Below are positions 1 to 8,212 of a stretch of DNA of 64,000 nucleotides, piece after piece. Location of the stretch: NCBI GenBank assembly GCA_963815355.1, contig CAWFGJ010000004.1, positions 62,001 to 126,000 on the forward strand, read 5' to 3'. The position numbers were made by a program, and so were the translations under genes. The stretch's first letter is position 1. Each line of letters starts with the position of its first letter. Under the pieces are notes generated by a model. It searched no databases, was not told the origin of the DNA, and was given only the letters and a program-made list of their open reading frames with translations. Source of the stretch: JAPUEK01 sp963815355. GTDB lineage: Bacteria > Pseudomonadota > Alphaproteobacteria > Rhodobacterales > Rhodobacteraceae.

Positions 1-1
1 A

Positions 2-382
2 CTGACCGCCCGCGTCATCGGCCAAGAGGACGACGGCCTGACTAGGCTGCAAACGGCGGTAGGGCCGGTCTGGCTTCCCCGGCTGGACGCCCCGATCGGC
101 GTAGAAATCCGGCTTCGGATCATGGCGCAGGATGTGATGCTGGCCTTGACCCGCCCTGAAGGCATCTCGGCGCTGAACATCCTGCCCGTAACCATCTGTG
201 ACCTTCGGATCGGCGACGGGCCGGGTGCGATGGTGCAATTGGCGCTTGGGCAGGACCGTCTCTTGGCCCGCATCACGCGCCGCTCGGCCGACCTTATGGG
301 CCTTTCTGTCGGGCGTCAGGTGTTTGCTGTGCTCAAGGCCGTTTCCGTCGCACCCGAAAGCATTGGCAGCCGTGAAGCCTGA
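2..382 (+). CDS. modC: Molybdate ABC transporter ATP-binding protein, C-terminal part (5' end outside window)
   Basis: The reading frame is open from the first bases of the window and ends at a stop at 380-382, so only about 126 C-terminal residues are present. They match the regulatory TOBE/Mop tail of ModC: the stretch LRIMAQDVMLALTRPEGISALNILP is typical of this protein just before the molybdate-binding fold. ModC energises molybdate import with ModA and ModB, which would lie to the left. The ATPase domain is not in the window, so identity rests on the tail alone. The next gene converges with a gap of 3 bases. Confidence 0.8.
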   Translation: MTARVIGQEDDGLTRLQTAVGPVWLPRLDAPIGVEIRLRIMAQDVMLALTRPEGISALNILPVTICDLRIGDGPGAMVQLALGQDRLLARITRRSADLMGLSVGRQVFAVLKAVSVAPESIGSREA

Positions 383-385
383 TCC

Positions 386-1495
386 TTAGCGCACGACCCG
401 CCGAGGCAGAGACGGTGCCACGGGCGAAATAATCACGCGCGTGGCGCTTTGAACCGTCATGATAACGCCGGGTAGCAGGCCGACCCTTGCCACACGCTCC
501 CGCTCAAAGGCACCTTCAACGTCGGTGATGCGCTCCAAAAGAGAAAGCAGCGCAGGCGAGTCGCCCATGGTGAAGTGCCCAGCCCCTTCCGCAAAGGCGC
601 GCACGTCATAAAAAGTCACATCCAAGTCGGCGACCCTGGAGATATCCGTCAACGACCCCAGCCGCTCGGTCTGGCCGGTCATCTGCGCCGAAAGCTTTAA
701 AACCCTGTCGCGGTCAGATCCAAAGATCACGAAGGGCTGCGGAAGCGTGCCCATCGCCTTGGCCTGCGCGCGGAAAACATCCACGTCAATATCGGGAGAA
801 ATCAGGATCACACCGGACACCCGCTTCAGCCCGTTAGAGTTGCCCCGGATCGCCGCTTGCCGCAACGTCTCCATCGTCAGGGCAGAACCCATTGAATGTG
901 CGACGACAAAAATCCGCTTGGCTCCGGCCTCTGCAACCTGATCCATCAGGTCCTCTAACCCGTCGCGCGCGAACAGTGCCGAATCCCGGTCGTAGACATA
1001 CCCGAATGGGATCGCCGCCGAGGGCCATGAGTAATGGACAACCGTTCCGGGTAGGTTCAGATCGTGCGAAAACTGCGCAACCCGGTACAGGCCTTCGCTG
1101 AAATTGTTGTTATAGCCGTGGATGAAAATCACGGCCTCGCCGCCATGCTGCCGCAGCGACTCTTTCAGATCGGCGCGGAAGTTGGCGGGCTTGTCGTAGT
1201 GCTCTTCCTCGGTTGTCAGGAAGTCCCGCCGTGGGTCCGCCGCGCGCCATTTGGTTGGCCAGCTAATCTCGCCCAATTCGCGGTCTGGCGGCACGGAAAT
1301 GTCATAGCGCCCAAAAGCAACCGCTTCCGAACGCTTGCTGCCATAGCCGTTTTCGGGGTCCGCCGCGCGTGTGGTCCCGACGAAAATCTCTTGGACACTT
1401 CCGACGTTAGCGGCTGCAGGATCGACCGTCATATGCCCGCGCGCGGAACAGGACAGAACCAGTGTCAGCGAAAGCAAAAGGACAAAACGCTGCAC
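386..1495 (-). CDS. Alpha/beta hydrolase lipoprotein (DUF900/COG4782-like esterase)
   Basis: A 369-residue protein. I chose the GTG at 1495 because GGAGA lies 5 bases upstream and translation then begins with a short hydrophobic leader ending in a lipobox-like LVLSC; the longer frame to 1546 would bury this signal. The body carries an alpha/beta-hydrolase triad: an oxyanion-type IFIHGYNNN strand, the nucleophile elbow VAHSMGS, an Asp in FGSDRDRV and a His in GAGHFTMGDSP. This fits the DUF900 family of putative envelope esterases or lipases whose substrates are unknown. It is probably anchored on the periplasmic side of a membrane. It is the last gene downstream of hslU, 72 bases away, and may be read with it. 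Confidence 0.7.
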   Translation of the reverse strand: MQRFVLLLSLTLVLSCSARGHMTVDPAAANVGSVQEIFVGTTRAADPENGYGSKRSEAVAFGRYDISVPPDRELGEISWPTKWRAADPRRDFLTTEEEHYDKPANFRADLKESLRQHGGEAVIFIHGYNNNFSEGLYRVAQFSHDLNLPGTVVHYSWPSAAIPFGYVYDRDSALFARDGLEDLMDQVAEAGAKRIFVVAHSMGSALTMETLRQAAIRGNSNGLKRVSGVILISPDIDVDVFRAQAKAMGTLPQPFVIFGSDRDRVLKLSAQMTGQTERLGSLTDISRVADLDVTFYDVRAFAEGAGHFTMGDSPALLSLLERITDVEGAFERERVARVGLLPGVIMTVQSATRVIISPVAPSLPRRVVR

Positions 1496-1567
1496 GATAC
1501 TCTCCTTGATCCCGTCAAACGTCGCAGCCCCCGTCACGAAGGTCAAGGTAAGCCGCCGGTCTATTGA

Positions 1568-2866
1568 TCACAGAACGTAACGCGATATGTCGGTGGAACG
1601 TGCCAGCGCGCCCAGATGCGCTTCTACATATGCGGCATCCACAGTGACCGCCTCGCCCGCCCGGTCTGGTGCCGTAAAGGAAAGCTCTTCGAACACCCGC
1701 TCCATAACCGTATAAAGGCGCCGCGCACCGATGTTTTCGACGGACTTGTTGACGTCGGCCGCGATCTTCGCCAAAGCCGCAATCCCGTCTTCGGTGAACG
1801 TGACGGAAACCTCCTCTGTCGCCATCAGCCCGGCATACTGCAGGGTCAGCGCATTTTCGGTTTCGGTCAGGATCCGCACAAAATCGCCTTCGGTCAGCGG
1901 CGCAAGTTCTACCCGTATCGGCAGGCGGCCCTGAAGCTCTGGCAGCAGGTCGGACGGCTTGGCAATGTGGAATGCGCCCGAAGCAATGAACAGGATATGG
2001 TCCGTTTTGATCGGACCGTGCTTGGTGGAAACGGTCGTGCCCTCAATAAGCGGCAATAGGTCACGCTGCACGCCTTCGCGCGAGACATCTGCCCCACGCG
2101 CATCAGCGCGCGCGCAAATCTTGTCAATCTCATCCAGAAAAACGATGCCGCTTTCCTGCACGGCCTCTAGGGCGGCAGCCTTTACCGCGTCATCGTCCAA
2201 AAGCTTGTCGGCCTCTTGGCCAAGTAGCACGCCATAGCTCTCGGCGACGGTGATCTTCTTGCGCGTCGAACGCCCCCCAAACGCCTTGAACAGGTCCTGT
2301 AGCCCCTGCATCTGGCCTTCCATGCCCGGCGCTTGAGGGAACATCCCCATAGGCGAGGCGGTTTCTTGCACCTCAATCTCGATCACGGTGGAATCCAATT
2401 CCCCCCGCCGCAACTTGCCGCGGAACAACTCTCGGGTTTGCTCGCGGGCGTCCTTGCCCGCAAGCGCCTCGATCACCCGGTCTTCCGCCGCAGCCTTGGC
2501 CCGCGCCGCCACATCTTCCCGCATCCGCTCGCGGGTCTCGATCATCGCGGCATCCACCAGATCGCGGATGATACTTTCAACATCGCGACCGACATAGCCA
2601 ACCTCGGTGAACTTTGTCGCCTCAACCTTGATGAACGGCGCGCGTGCCAACTTGGCAAGACGGCGTGAGATTTCGGTTTTCCCAACACCCGTCGGGCCGA
2701 TCATCAGGATATTCTTGGGATAGACCTCATCGCGCAAATCATCGGGCAACTGCTTGCGCCGCCACCGATTGCGCAGCGCCACTGCAACGGCCCGTTTGGC
2801 CTCTTTCTGGCCGATGATATGGCGGTCAAGCTCCGAGACGATCTCGCGGGGGGTTAGGTCAGTCAT
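1568..2866 (-). CDS. hslU: HslUV protease ATPase subunit HslU (ClpY)
   Basis: At 432 residues this has the full length of HslU, the AAA+ unfoldase that threads substrates into the HslV peptidase in the cytoplasm. Walker A GPTGVGKT is at residues 57-64, Walker B GIVFLDEIDK is near residue 245, and the I-domain insertion lies between them. The C-terminus ends RYVL, close to the family tail that docks into HslV. The start ATG overlaps the hslV stop in an ATGA, so the two subunits are translationally coupled. Confidence 0.96.
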   Translation of the reverse strand: MTDLTPREIVSELDRHIIGQKEAKRAVAVALRNRWRRKQLPDDLRDEVYPKNILMIGPTGVGKTEISRRLAKLARAPFIKVEATKFTEVGYVGRDVESIIRDLVDAAMIETRERMREDVAARAKAAAEDRVIEALAGKDAREQTRELFRGKLRRGELDSTVIEIEVQETASPMGMFPQAPGMEGQMQGLQDLFKAFGGRSTRKKITVAESYGVLLGQEADKLLDDDAVKAAALEAVQESGIVFLDEIDKICARADARGADVSREGVQRDLLPLIEGTTVSTKHGPIKTDHILFIASGAFHIAKPSDLLPELQGRLPIRVELAPLTEGDFVRILTETENALTLQYAGLMATEEVSVTFTEDGIAALAKIAADVNKSVENIGARRLYTVMERVFEELSFTAPDRAGEAVTVDAAYVEAHLGALARSTDISRYVL

Positions 2867-3420
2867 TTGCGGATAGTCTCCACAGTCAGATTTCCGTTGG
2901 TGTAAACGCAGATGTCGGCCGCGATCGCCATGGCGCGACGCGCGATGTCTTCGGCGGGCAGGTCGGTTGTCATTAAGCCGCGCGCAGCGGCCAGCGCAAA
3001 ATTCCCGCCCGAGCCAATCGCGGCCACGTCATGCTCAGGCTCAAGAACATCGCCAGCGCCTGTGATCACATACAAATCGGCACCGTCCGTGACAATCAGC
3101 ATGGCCTCAAGGTTGCGCAGGTATTTGTCCATCCGCCAATCTTTGGCCAGATCAACACAGGCCCGCGCCAACTGCCCGGGCGCAGCCTCAAGCTTTTTCT
3201 CCAGCCGCTCCAGCAACGTAAACGCATCAGCCGTTGATCCGGCAAAGCCCGCGACAACGGAATGTCCGCCGGGGTTCAGCCGACGCACCTTACGCGCCGT
3301 GCCCTTGATCACGGTTTGGCCGAGCGAGACTTGCCCGTCGCCTGCCACAACCACTTCCCCCCCGCGGCGCACGGCAAGTATCGTCGTGCCATGCCAGCCG
3401 GGAAACTTTTCATCAGCCAT
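2863..3420 (-). CDS. hslV: HslUV protease proteolytic subunit HslV (ClpQ)
   Basis: A 185-residue, proteasome-beta-like threonine peptidase. The ATG at 3420 has GGAGG a few bases upstream; a longer frame reaching 3507 has no such support. The N-terminus MADEKFPGWHGTTILAV gives the catalytic Thr exposed by removal of the short propeptide, as in other alphaproteobacterial HslV proteins. It forms the double hexamer degraded-substrate chamber capped by HslU, whose gene follows with an ATGA overlap. The gene on the other side is divergent and its start lies 66 bases away. Confidence 0.96.
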   Translation of the reverse strand: MADEKFPGWHGTTILAVRRGGEVVVAGDGQVSLGQTVIKGTARKVRRLNPGGHSVVAGFAGSTADAFTLLERLEKKLEAAPGQLARACVDLAKDWRMDKYLRNLEAMLIVTDGADLYVITGAGDVLEPEHDVAAIGSGGNFALAAARGLMTTDLPAEDIARRAMAIAADICVYTNGNLTVETIRK

Positions 3421-3486
3421 AGGTGCCTCCATCCGGTTTCTTCTATATGGTCCGCCGGGCGCATCGGCACAAGCAGGGGGACGGGG

Positions 3487-4368
3487 TTGGTAGAGCGGGT
3501 TCTGCATGTCTATCTCGGGCCCTCAGGTCGCGCGCTGGTAGAGACACGGCAACCGAGAATGATAACCCGTGTCATAGAGGCCGTGGAAAGTGCCGGCTGG
3601 CAACTACGCCTGATGCCGGATGAAGACCGCACCGGGATACTTGGGCGTGACGGCTATCACCTTGTGATCAATCAAGAAGTCCCGGGGCCGCGCTGTGTGA
3701 CCCTTCGCAAGGCTTATCTGGACCCGTTCTGGCGGCTGGAAACCACAAATGACCGTTGGGATTGGGGCGTCGCAAGCGCGCGCTTCGACGCAGCGGGCAT
3801 CCCCGAAAAAGCGGTGCGTCAGTTTCAATCGTACTGGCGCAAGAAACTGTTCGGCGGCCACACCGTTTCTTCGGGTGGGGGCATCTTTGTGCCCCTGCAA
3901 GGCAAGCTGCTGACCAGGCGCCACTTTCAGGCCGCCAGCCCTGTCGAGATGCTAAGCATACTTCGCGCCAATTGGCCCGACACGCGCATTACCGCCACAT
4001 TCCACCCCGGTGAGATCTATTCCGCGGAAGAGCGCGCGGCGGTTACAGCTTTGGTCGACGTTTCAGATCAGCCCTCGATGGCGCTGCTGGCGGGCTGTGA
4101 TCTTGTCGCGACGGAAAATTCGGGCATGGCGGTGAAAGGCTTCTTTGCCGACAAGCCAGCGCTGTTGTTTGCCCGGATCGACTTTCACCACATCGCCGCC
4201 AGCGTGCCGCGCGACGGCTTGGCCGTGGCGCTGGCAAATGCGGGCAAGCCAGCGCAATTCGACGCCTATTTGCACTGGTTTCTCAAGCAGCAGGCGCTCT
4301 TGCTTTGGGATGAAGCACTGCAAACCCGCATTTTAACTCGGTTGCGTGCGCTTGATTGGCCGATATGA
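3487..4368 (+). CDS. Uncharacterised protein, possibly related to capsular polysaccharide/Kdo-type glycosyltransferases
   Basis: About 293 residues. The likely start is a TTG at 3487, preceded at good spacing by AGGGGG; there is no in-frame ATG before residue 22. I do not recognise the family with certainty. A Rossmann-like second half with IFVPLQGKLL, ITATFHPGEIY and LVATENSGMAVKGFFADKPALLF resembles the C-terminal donor-binding half of capsule-type sugar transferases, where an ENSG/NSS loop is followed by a 'which one is fashionable to hide' sequence. No signal peptide or membrane segment is visible. It is divergent from hslV and converges on trxA through a shared terminator. Function is not assigned. 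Confidence 0.6.
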   Translation: MVERVLHVYLGPSGRALVETRQPRMITRVIEAVESAGWQLRLMPDEDRTGILGRDGYHLVINQEVPGPRCVTLRKAYLDPFWRLETTNDRWDWGVASARFDAAGIPEKAVRQFQSYWRKKLFGGHTVSSGGGIFVPLQGKLLTRRHFQAASPVEMLSILRANWPDTRITATFHPGEIYSAEERAAVTALVDVSDQPSMALLAGCDLVATENSGMAVKGFFADKPALLFARIDFHHIAASVPRDGLAVALANAGKPAQFDAYLHWFLKQQALLLWDEALQTRILTRLRALDWPI

Positions 4369-4371
4369 ACC

Positions 4372-4401
4372 AAAAAGGGCGCCGCAATGGGCGCCCTTCT
4401 T
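4372..4401. terminator. Bidirectional rho-independent terminator
   Basis: A perfect 9-bp stem AAGGGCGCC/GGCGCCCTT (4375-4383 and 4390-4398) with a 6-base loop, flanked by an A run on the left and TTCTT on the right. It lies between the convergent genes ending at 4368 and 4419 and can serve both. Confidence 0.8.
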
Positions 4402-4418
4402 CGCAGAGTGACAGACGA

Positions 4419-4745
4419 TCAGATCGCCGATGCGATCCAGCTGGCCAGCGCGGCTTTCGGCGCAGCGCCAACTTTGTTGGACACGACCTGACCATTCTTG
4501 AACAGGAACAGCGAGGGAATTCCGCGCACACCCAAAACGGCCGGGCTATCGGGGTTTTCGTCCACGTTGATCTTCACGATCTTGACCTTGCCCGCGTATT
4601 CGGCCGCCAGCTCTTCCAAAGCCGGGCCGATTTGGCGGCAAGGGCCACACCACTCCGCCCAGAAGTCTACAACGACCGGGATATCGGATTTGCGAACTTC
4701 GGCATCGAAGGTTGCGTCGGTGACGGCAACGGTATTGGCACCCAT
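4419..4745 (-). CDS. trxA: Thioredoxin
   Basis: A 108-residue cytoplasmic dithiol reductant with the active site WCGPC (Cys33 and Cys36), the preceding VVVDFWAEW strand and the cis-proline loop RGIPSLFLF. The ATG at 4745 is preceded by GGAGG at ideal spacing; the frame extends further upstream without support. It follows addA by 74 bases and is probably the last gene of that leftward transcript, but the strong SD suggests it is also expressed well by itself. It ends at a bidirectional hairpin. Confidence 0.95.
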   Translation of the reverse strand: MGANTVAVTDATFDAEVRKSDIPVVVDFWAEWCGPCRQIGPALEELAAEYAGKVKIVKINVDENPDSPAVLGVRGIPSLFLFKNGQVVSNKVGAAPKAALASWIASAI

Positions 4746-4819
4746 GGCGGGACCTCCTGAGGGAATGCGTAAGGACTGAAAGCTATGGATCGCGAGGGCC
4801 AACGTCAAGGGCTGCGAAC

Positions 4820-7800
4820 TCAAGCTATAGGGGCACGTGACAATGCCGCACTCACGATATCGGGATCAAGCGGCATGAATTGGCGATTTGCGGTCCATAA
4901 GATTGCCGTCTCGATCCGCCGGTCCGGGTAGATTTGGCCCAGCGCCACGGCATAGGCACCCATCTGCCGCAGGATGCCTTCTGGCACATCGGCTGCTTTG
5001 GCCGGGACAACGGCGTTGGATTTGAAGTCCACCGCCAGAACCCGGTCATTTGTGACAAGGAGCCGGTCGATGCTCCCCAACATGACCCGTCCATTCAGCG
5101 GGGCAGTAATCGCGACTTCGGCAAGGGTTTCCGGCGCGAACAATGTGCAAAGCGAGGGGTCGGACAAAATCGCCTGCGCTTCGGCCAGCAGTTCGGCCGC
5201 CAGTGAGGCATCCGGCGTCAGCCGACCCGCCAAAATCTGCGGGTCAACCCCAGTGGGAAGGTGCTCCAAAAGCGCGTGAAGAATCGTGCCGCGTGCTTTC
5301 GCAGCCTCTACGCCAGCCTGCTCATCGGCCTCGGCAAGGCCAGACCACAACGCCTTGGCCCCGCCAAGCCCCGAGGGCGAGAGGGTTGGCAGCGGGGTTG
5401 GCACCGTGGGCGCCGCGCGCTCGATCCACTCAGGTAAGATGGCAGGAGCGGGAACCGGATTCGTTGTCGTGGCGCCCAACGGTTCAGGCCAATGTCCCAC
5501 CTCAAATCGGCGGCGACCTGCCAGCCCGGGTCCCGCACCCACCGCGTCCATCCCGGCCTCAACTTGCCTATACCAAGCCCATTCCGTCGCCTCTTTCGGC
5601 ACCGGCTTGGCCGAAGCGCCTCGCTCCAGCTTGGCATCACCAGCGCCTGCGACGATCAACCAACACCGTGCCCGCGTCATTGCGACATAGAGCAAGCGCA
5701 GACTTTCGTTTTCTGCCTCACGGCGCCGGTCTTCACGGCTTTCGGCGATTGCGGGGGGGCTTTCGTCTGCCGCCGTTTTCCAGACCGGAGCGCCGGATGG
5801 CAGTCGGTAAATCTCGTGCCTGTCCCGTGTTTTGCGGTCCGTTGTGTCGGGCAGGATGACAACGGGCGCTTCCAGCCCCTTGGCGCCATGCACCGTCATC
5901 ACTCGAATGCGGCCGCCCTCGCTGTCCATCTGTCGCTTGACCTCGACTTCATCTGTTTCCAGCCAGATCAAAAAGCCCGTCAGGCTTGGCACGTCCTTTT
6001 GTTCATAGATCAGCGCTTGCGACAGAAACTCATCAATCCCGTCTTCGGCTTCGGAACCAAGCCGTGCGATCAGGCGGCGGCGGCCGTCATGTCTGGTCAG
6101 CGCGCGCTCCACCAGATCATATGGCCGAAGATAGTCCGATTGATCGCGCAGGTCGTGCAACAGCGCCATGGTCGGCGTGTCATCACGCCGCTCGCGCAAT
6201 ACCTCCCAAAGCGTGCCAGAACGGCCATGCGCGAGGCGAAACAGATCATCCTCTGACCACCCGCAAAGCGGCGAGCGCAGCAGTGCCGCCAGCGAAAGAT
6301 CATCATTAGGGGTCGCAAGAAAGGACAAGAGCGCGGTTAAGTCCTTTACCGCCAACTCTGCCCCAAGCTTCAAGCGATCCGCCCCAGCGATCGGCAAGCC
6401 CGCCTGTTTGCAAGCGCGGATGATCTCGGAAAACAGGGTCGAGCGGCTTTGCACAAGGATCAACACATCCCCGGCGTGCAAGGCCCGGCACCCCTTGTCT
6501 GTCGGTATCTGCACACCCGCCGCGATCATCCCTGCGATCTCGGATGCGATCTGGCGGGCAAGCCGGGCGGTGTGGTGTGTCTCGGCGACGAGATCGACCG
6601 GGTCCTCCCAGTTGCCCTCTTCTTGCGCGGGGCTCGCCTCAATCAAAGGCCACAGGTCAACGCGCCCCGGCAGATTGGCTTTGAAAGCGATGTGCAACAT
6701 CTGATCGCCCAATGCCTTGGGAAAGCGCCCCGCAAAGGTTGCATCAACCAGCCGCAAAATGGCCGCAGACGACCGGAAGGAGAATTCCAGCTGCAACGAC
6801 TGAAACCGCTGCCCCGCCGCGTCAAAATCGCGTCGAAAGCTTTCGTGCTTGTCATCAAATGCGGCAACATCTGCGCCCTGAAAAGAGTAGATCGACTGCT
6901 TTTTGTCGCCGACCACAAACAGAGTGCGCCCGCCGCTGCGGGTGCCTTCGCCAGCGGTAAACTCCGAGGTCAAAAGCTCGATTACACGCCATTGGTCGGG
7001 CGAGGTGTCTTGCGCCTCATCCACCAGAACATGGTCGATCCCGCCATCCAGCCGGAACAAGACCCACGCCGCCACCGAAGGATCGGTCAGCAACCCCTTG
7101 GCGCGGGTGATCAGATCGTCAAAATCCAGCCAACCGCGTGCCGCCTTGGCCGCGTCATAGAGCGGCAGAAACGTCGCAGCAAAGCGGTGCAGAAGCGCCG
7201 TCTTTTGCGCGGCCATCAAGGCTATGCGGCGCGGGCGCGCAGATTCCACCCGCCGCATCAGGTTTTCCAGAGGTTCCACCATCGCGGGATTTTGGGTTCG
7301 GATATCTTTGGTGGGCAGACTGCCGATTTTAGCCGCAAACGGAACTTTTGCCGAAGGCCCCGTCAGCAACAGGCCTTCCAGTCGCAAAAGCTCGGCCAGC
7401 CCGGGCGCGGCCATCGGCAACAGGGCCTGCAAAATCTCGCCGGTCTTAGAATCGGTCGGGCCACTTTTTGACAGCACCGGAACCAAAGCCGCGAAAAGAT
7501 CCGCCTCGGCCCCCAAAAACACCTCAGCCAGCAGCCCGCCAAGTGTTTCCTCTTGCGGGACACCGAACAGAGTGCGGCACTGGGCTTCATCCATCGGTGG
7601 CGCGAACGCGGCACGGCGAGCGGCGACCTGTTCCAGAAGCGCACTGAAATCCTCACCCGTATAGGCACGGGCCAGCTCGGACATCAGCTCAGGTGCCCCA
7701 GAGTCCGACAGTTGTTCAACCAGCTCTTCCCGCAAAAGCCGGGCGGAACGGTCATCCAACTCGGTGAATCCGGGCGATACATCCGCCTCCAACGGAAAGC

Positions 7801-8212
7801 GCCGCAGCAGCGTTGCGCAAAAGCTGTGGATCGTCTGAATCCGCAGCCCCCCCGGTGTTTCCAGCGCGCGGGCAAACAGGCGGCGGGCGGCAGCAAGCGC
7901 GTCCGCGCCCAGCAACGCATCTTCTCCCAACTCTTGTAGATCAGCGCGCAAGTGCGCGTCGGGCTTCATCGCCCATTCACCCAAGCGCCGGAAAAGGCGG
8001 TTCTGCATCTCTGTCGCGGCGGCCTTGGTGTAGGTCAGGCACAAGATATGCTGCGGCTCCACCCCGTGCAGCAGCAGTCGCGCCACCCGGTCGGTCAGCA
8101 CCCGTGTTTTGCCCGACCCCGCATTGGCCGACAGCCAAGTGCTGGCCTCCGGCTGTGCGGCTTCGACCTGCCGTTCGGTGGCGTCGTCGCGGGGAGGGGC
8201 GGCTTTTGTCAT
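4820..8212 (-). CDS. addA: Double-strand break repair helicase-nuclease AddA
   Basis: 1130 residues. The N-terminal UvrD-type helicase has Walker A ANAGSGKTRVL at residues 30-40, motif II VDEAQDTSPDQW, and LLYVAMTRARCWL near the end of the helicase core. The C-terminus holds a RecB-type PD-(D/E)XK nuclease with GSIDRLLV and VLAVDFKSN around residue 1060. With AddB it resects broken ends for RecA loading and is the alphaproteobacterial counterpart of RecBCD. The start ATG overlaps the addB stop in ATGA. Confidence 0.95.
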   Translation of the reverse strand: MTKAAPPRDDATERQVEAAQPEASTWLSANAGSGKTRVLTDRVARLLLHGVEPQHILCLTYTKAAATEMQNRLFRRLGEWAMKPDAHLRADLQELGEDALLGADALAAARRLFARALETPGGLRIQTIHSFCATLLRRFPLEADVSPGFTELDDRSARLLREELVEQLSDSGAPELMSELARAYTGEDFSALLEQVAARRAAFAPPMDEAQCRTLFGVPQEETLGGLLAEVFLGAEADLFAALVPVLSKSGPTDSKTGEILQALLPMAAPGLAELLRLEGLLLTGPSAKVPFAAKIGSLPTKDIRTQNPAMVEPLENLMRRVESARPRRIALMAAQKTALLHRFAATFLPLYDAAKAARGWLDFDDLITRAKGLLTDPSVAAWVLFRLDGGIDHVLVDEAQDTSPDQWRVIELLTSEFTAGEGTRSGGRTLFVVGDKKQSIYSFQGADVAAFDDKHESFRRDFDAAGQRFQSLQLEFSFRSSAAILRLVDATFAGRFPKALGDQMLHIAFKANLPGRVDLWPLIEASPAQEEGNWEDPVDLVAETHHTARLARQIASEIAGMIAAGVQIPTDKGCRALHAGDVLILVQSRSTLFSEIIRACKQAGLPIAGADRLKLGAELAVKDLTALLSFLATPNDDLSLAALLRSPLCGWSEDDLFRLAHGRSGTLWEVLRERRDDTPTMALLHDLRDQSDYLRPYDLVERALTRHDGRRRLIARLGSEAEDGIDEFLSQALIYEQKDVPSLTGFLIWLETDEVEVKRQMDSEGGRIRVMTVHGAKGLEAPVVILPDTTDRKTRDRHEIYRLPSGAPVWKTAADESPPAIAESREDRRREAENESLRLLYVAMTRARCWLIVAGAGDAKLERGASAKPVPKEATEWAWYRQVEAGMDAVGAGPGLAGRRRFEVGHWPEPLGATTTNPVPAPAILPEWIERAAPTVPTPLPTLSPSGLGGAKALWSGLAEADEQAGVEAAKARGTILHALLEHLPTGVDPQILAGRLTPDASLAAELLAEAQAILSDPSLCTLFAPETLAEVAITAPLNGRVMLGSIDRLLVTNDRVLAVDFKSNAVVPAKAADVPEGILRQMGAYAVALGQIYPDRRIETAILWTANRQFMPLDPDIVSAALSRAPIA

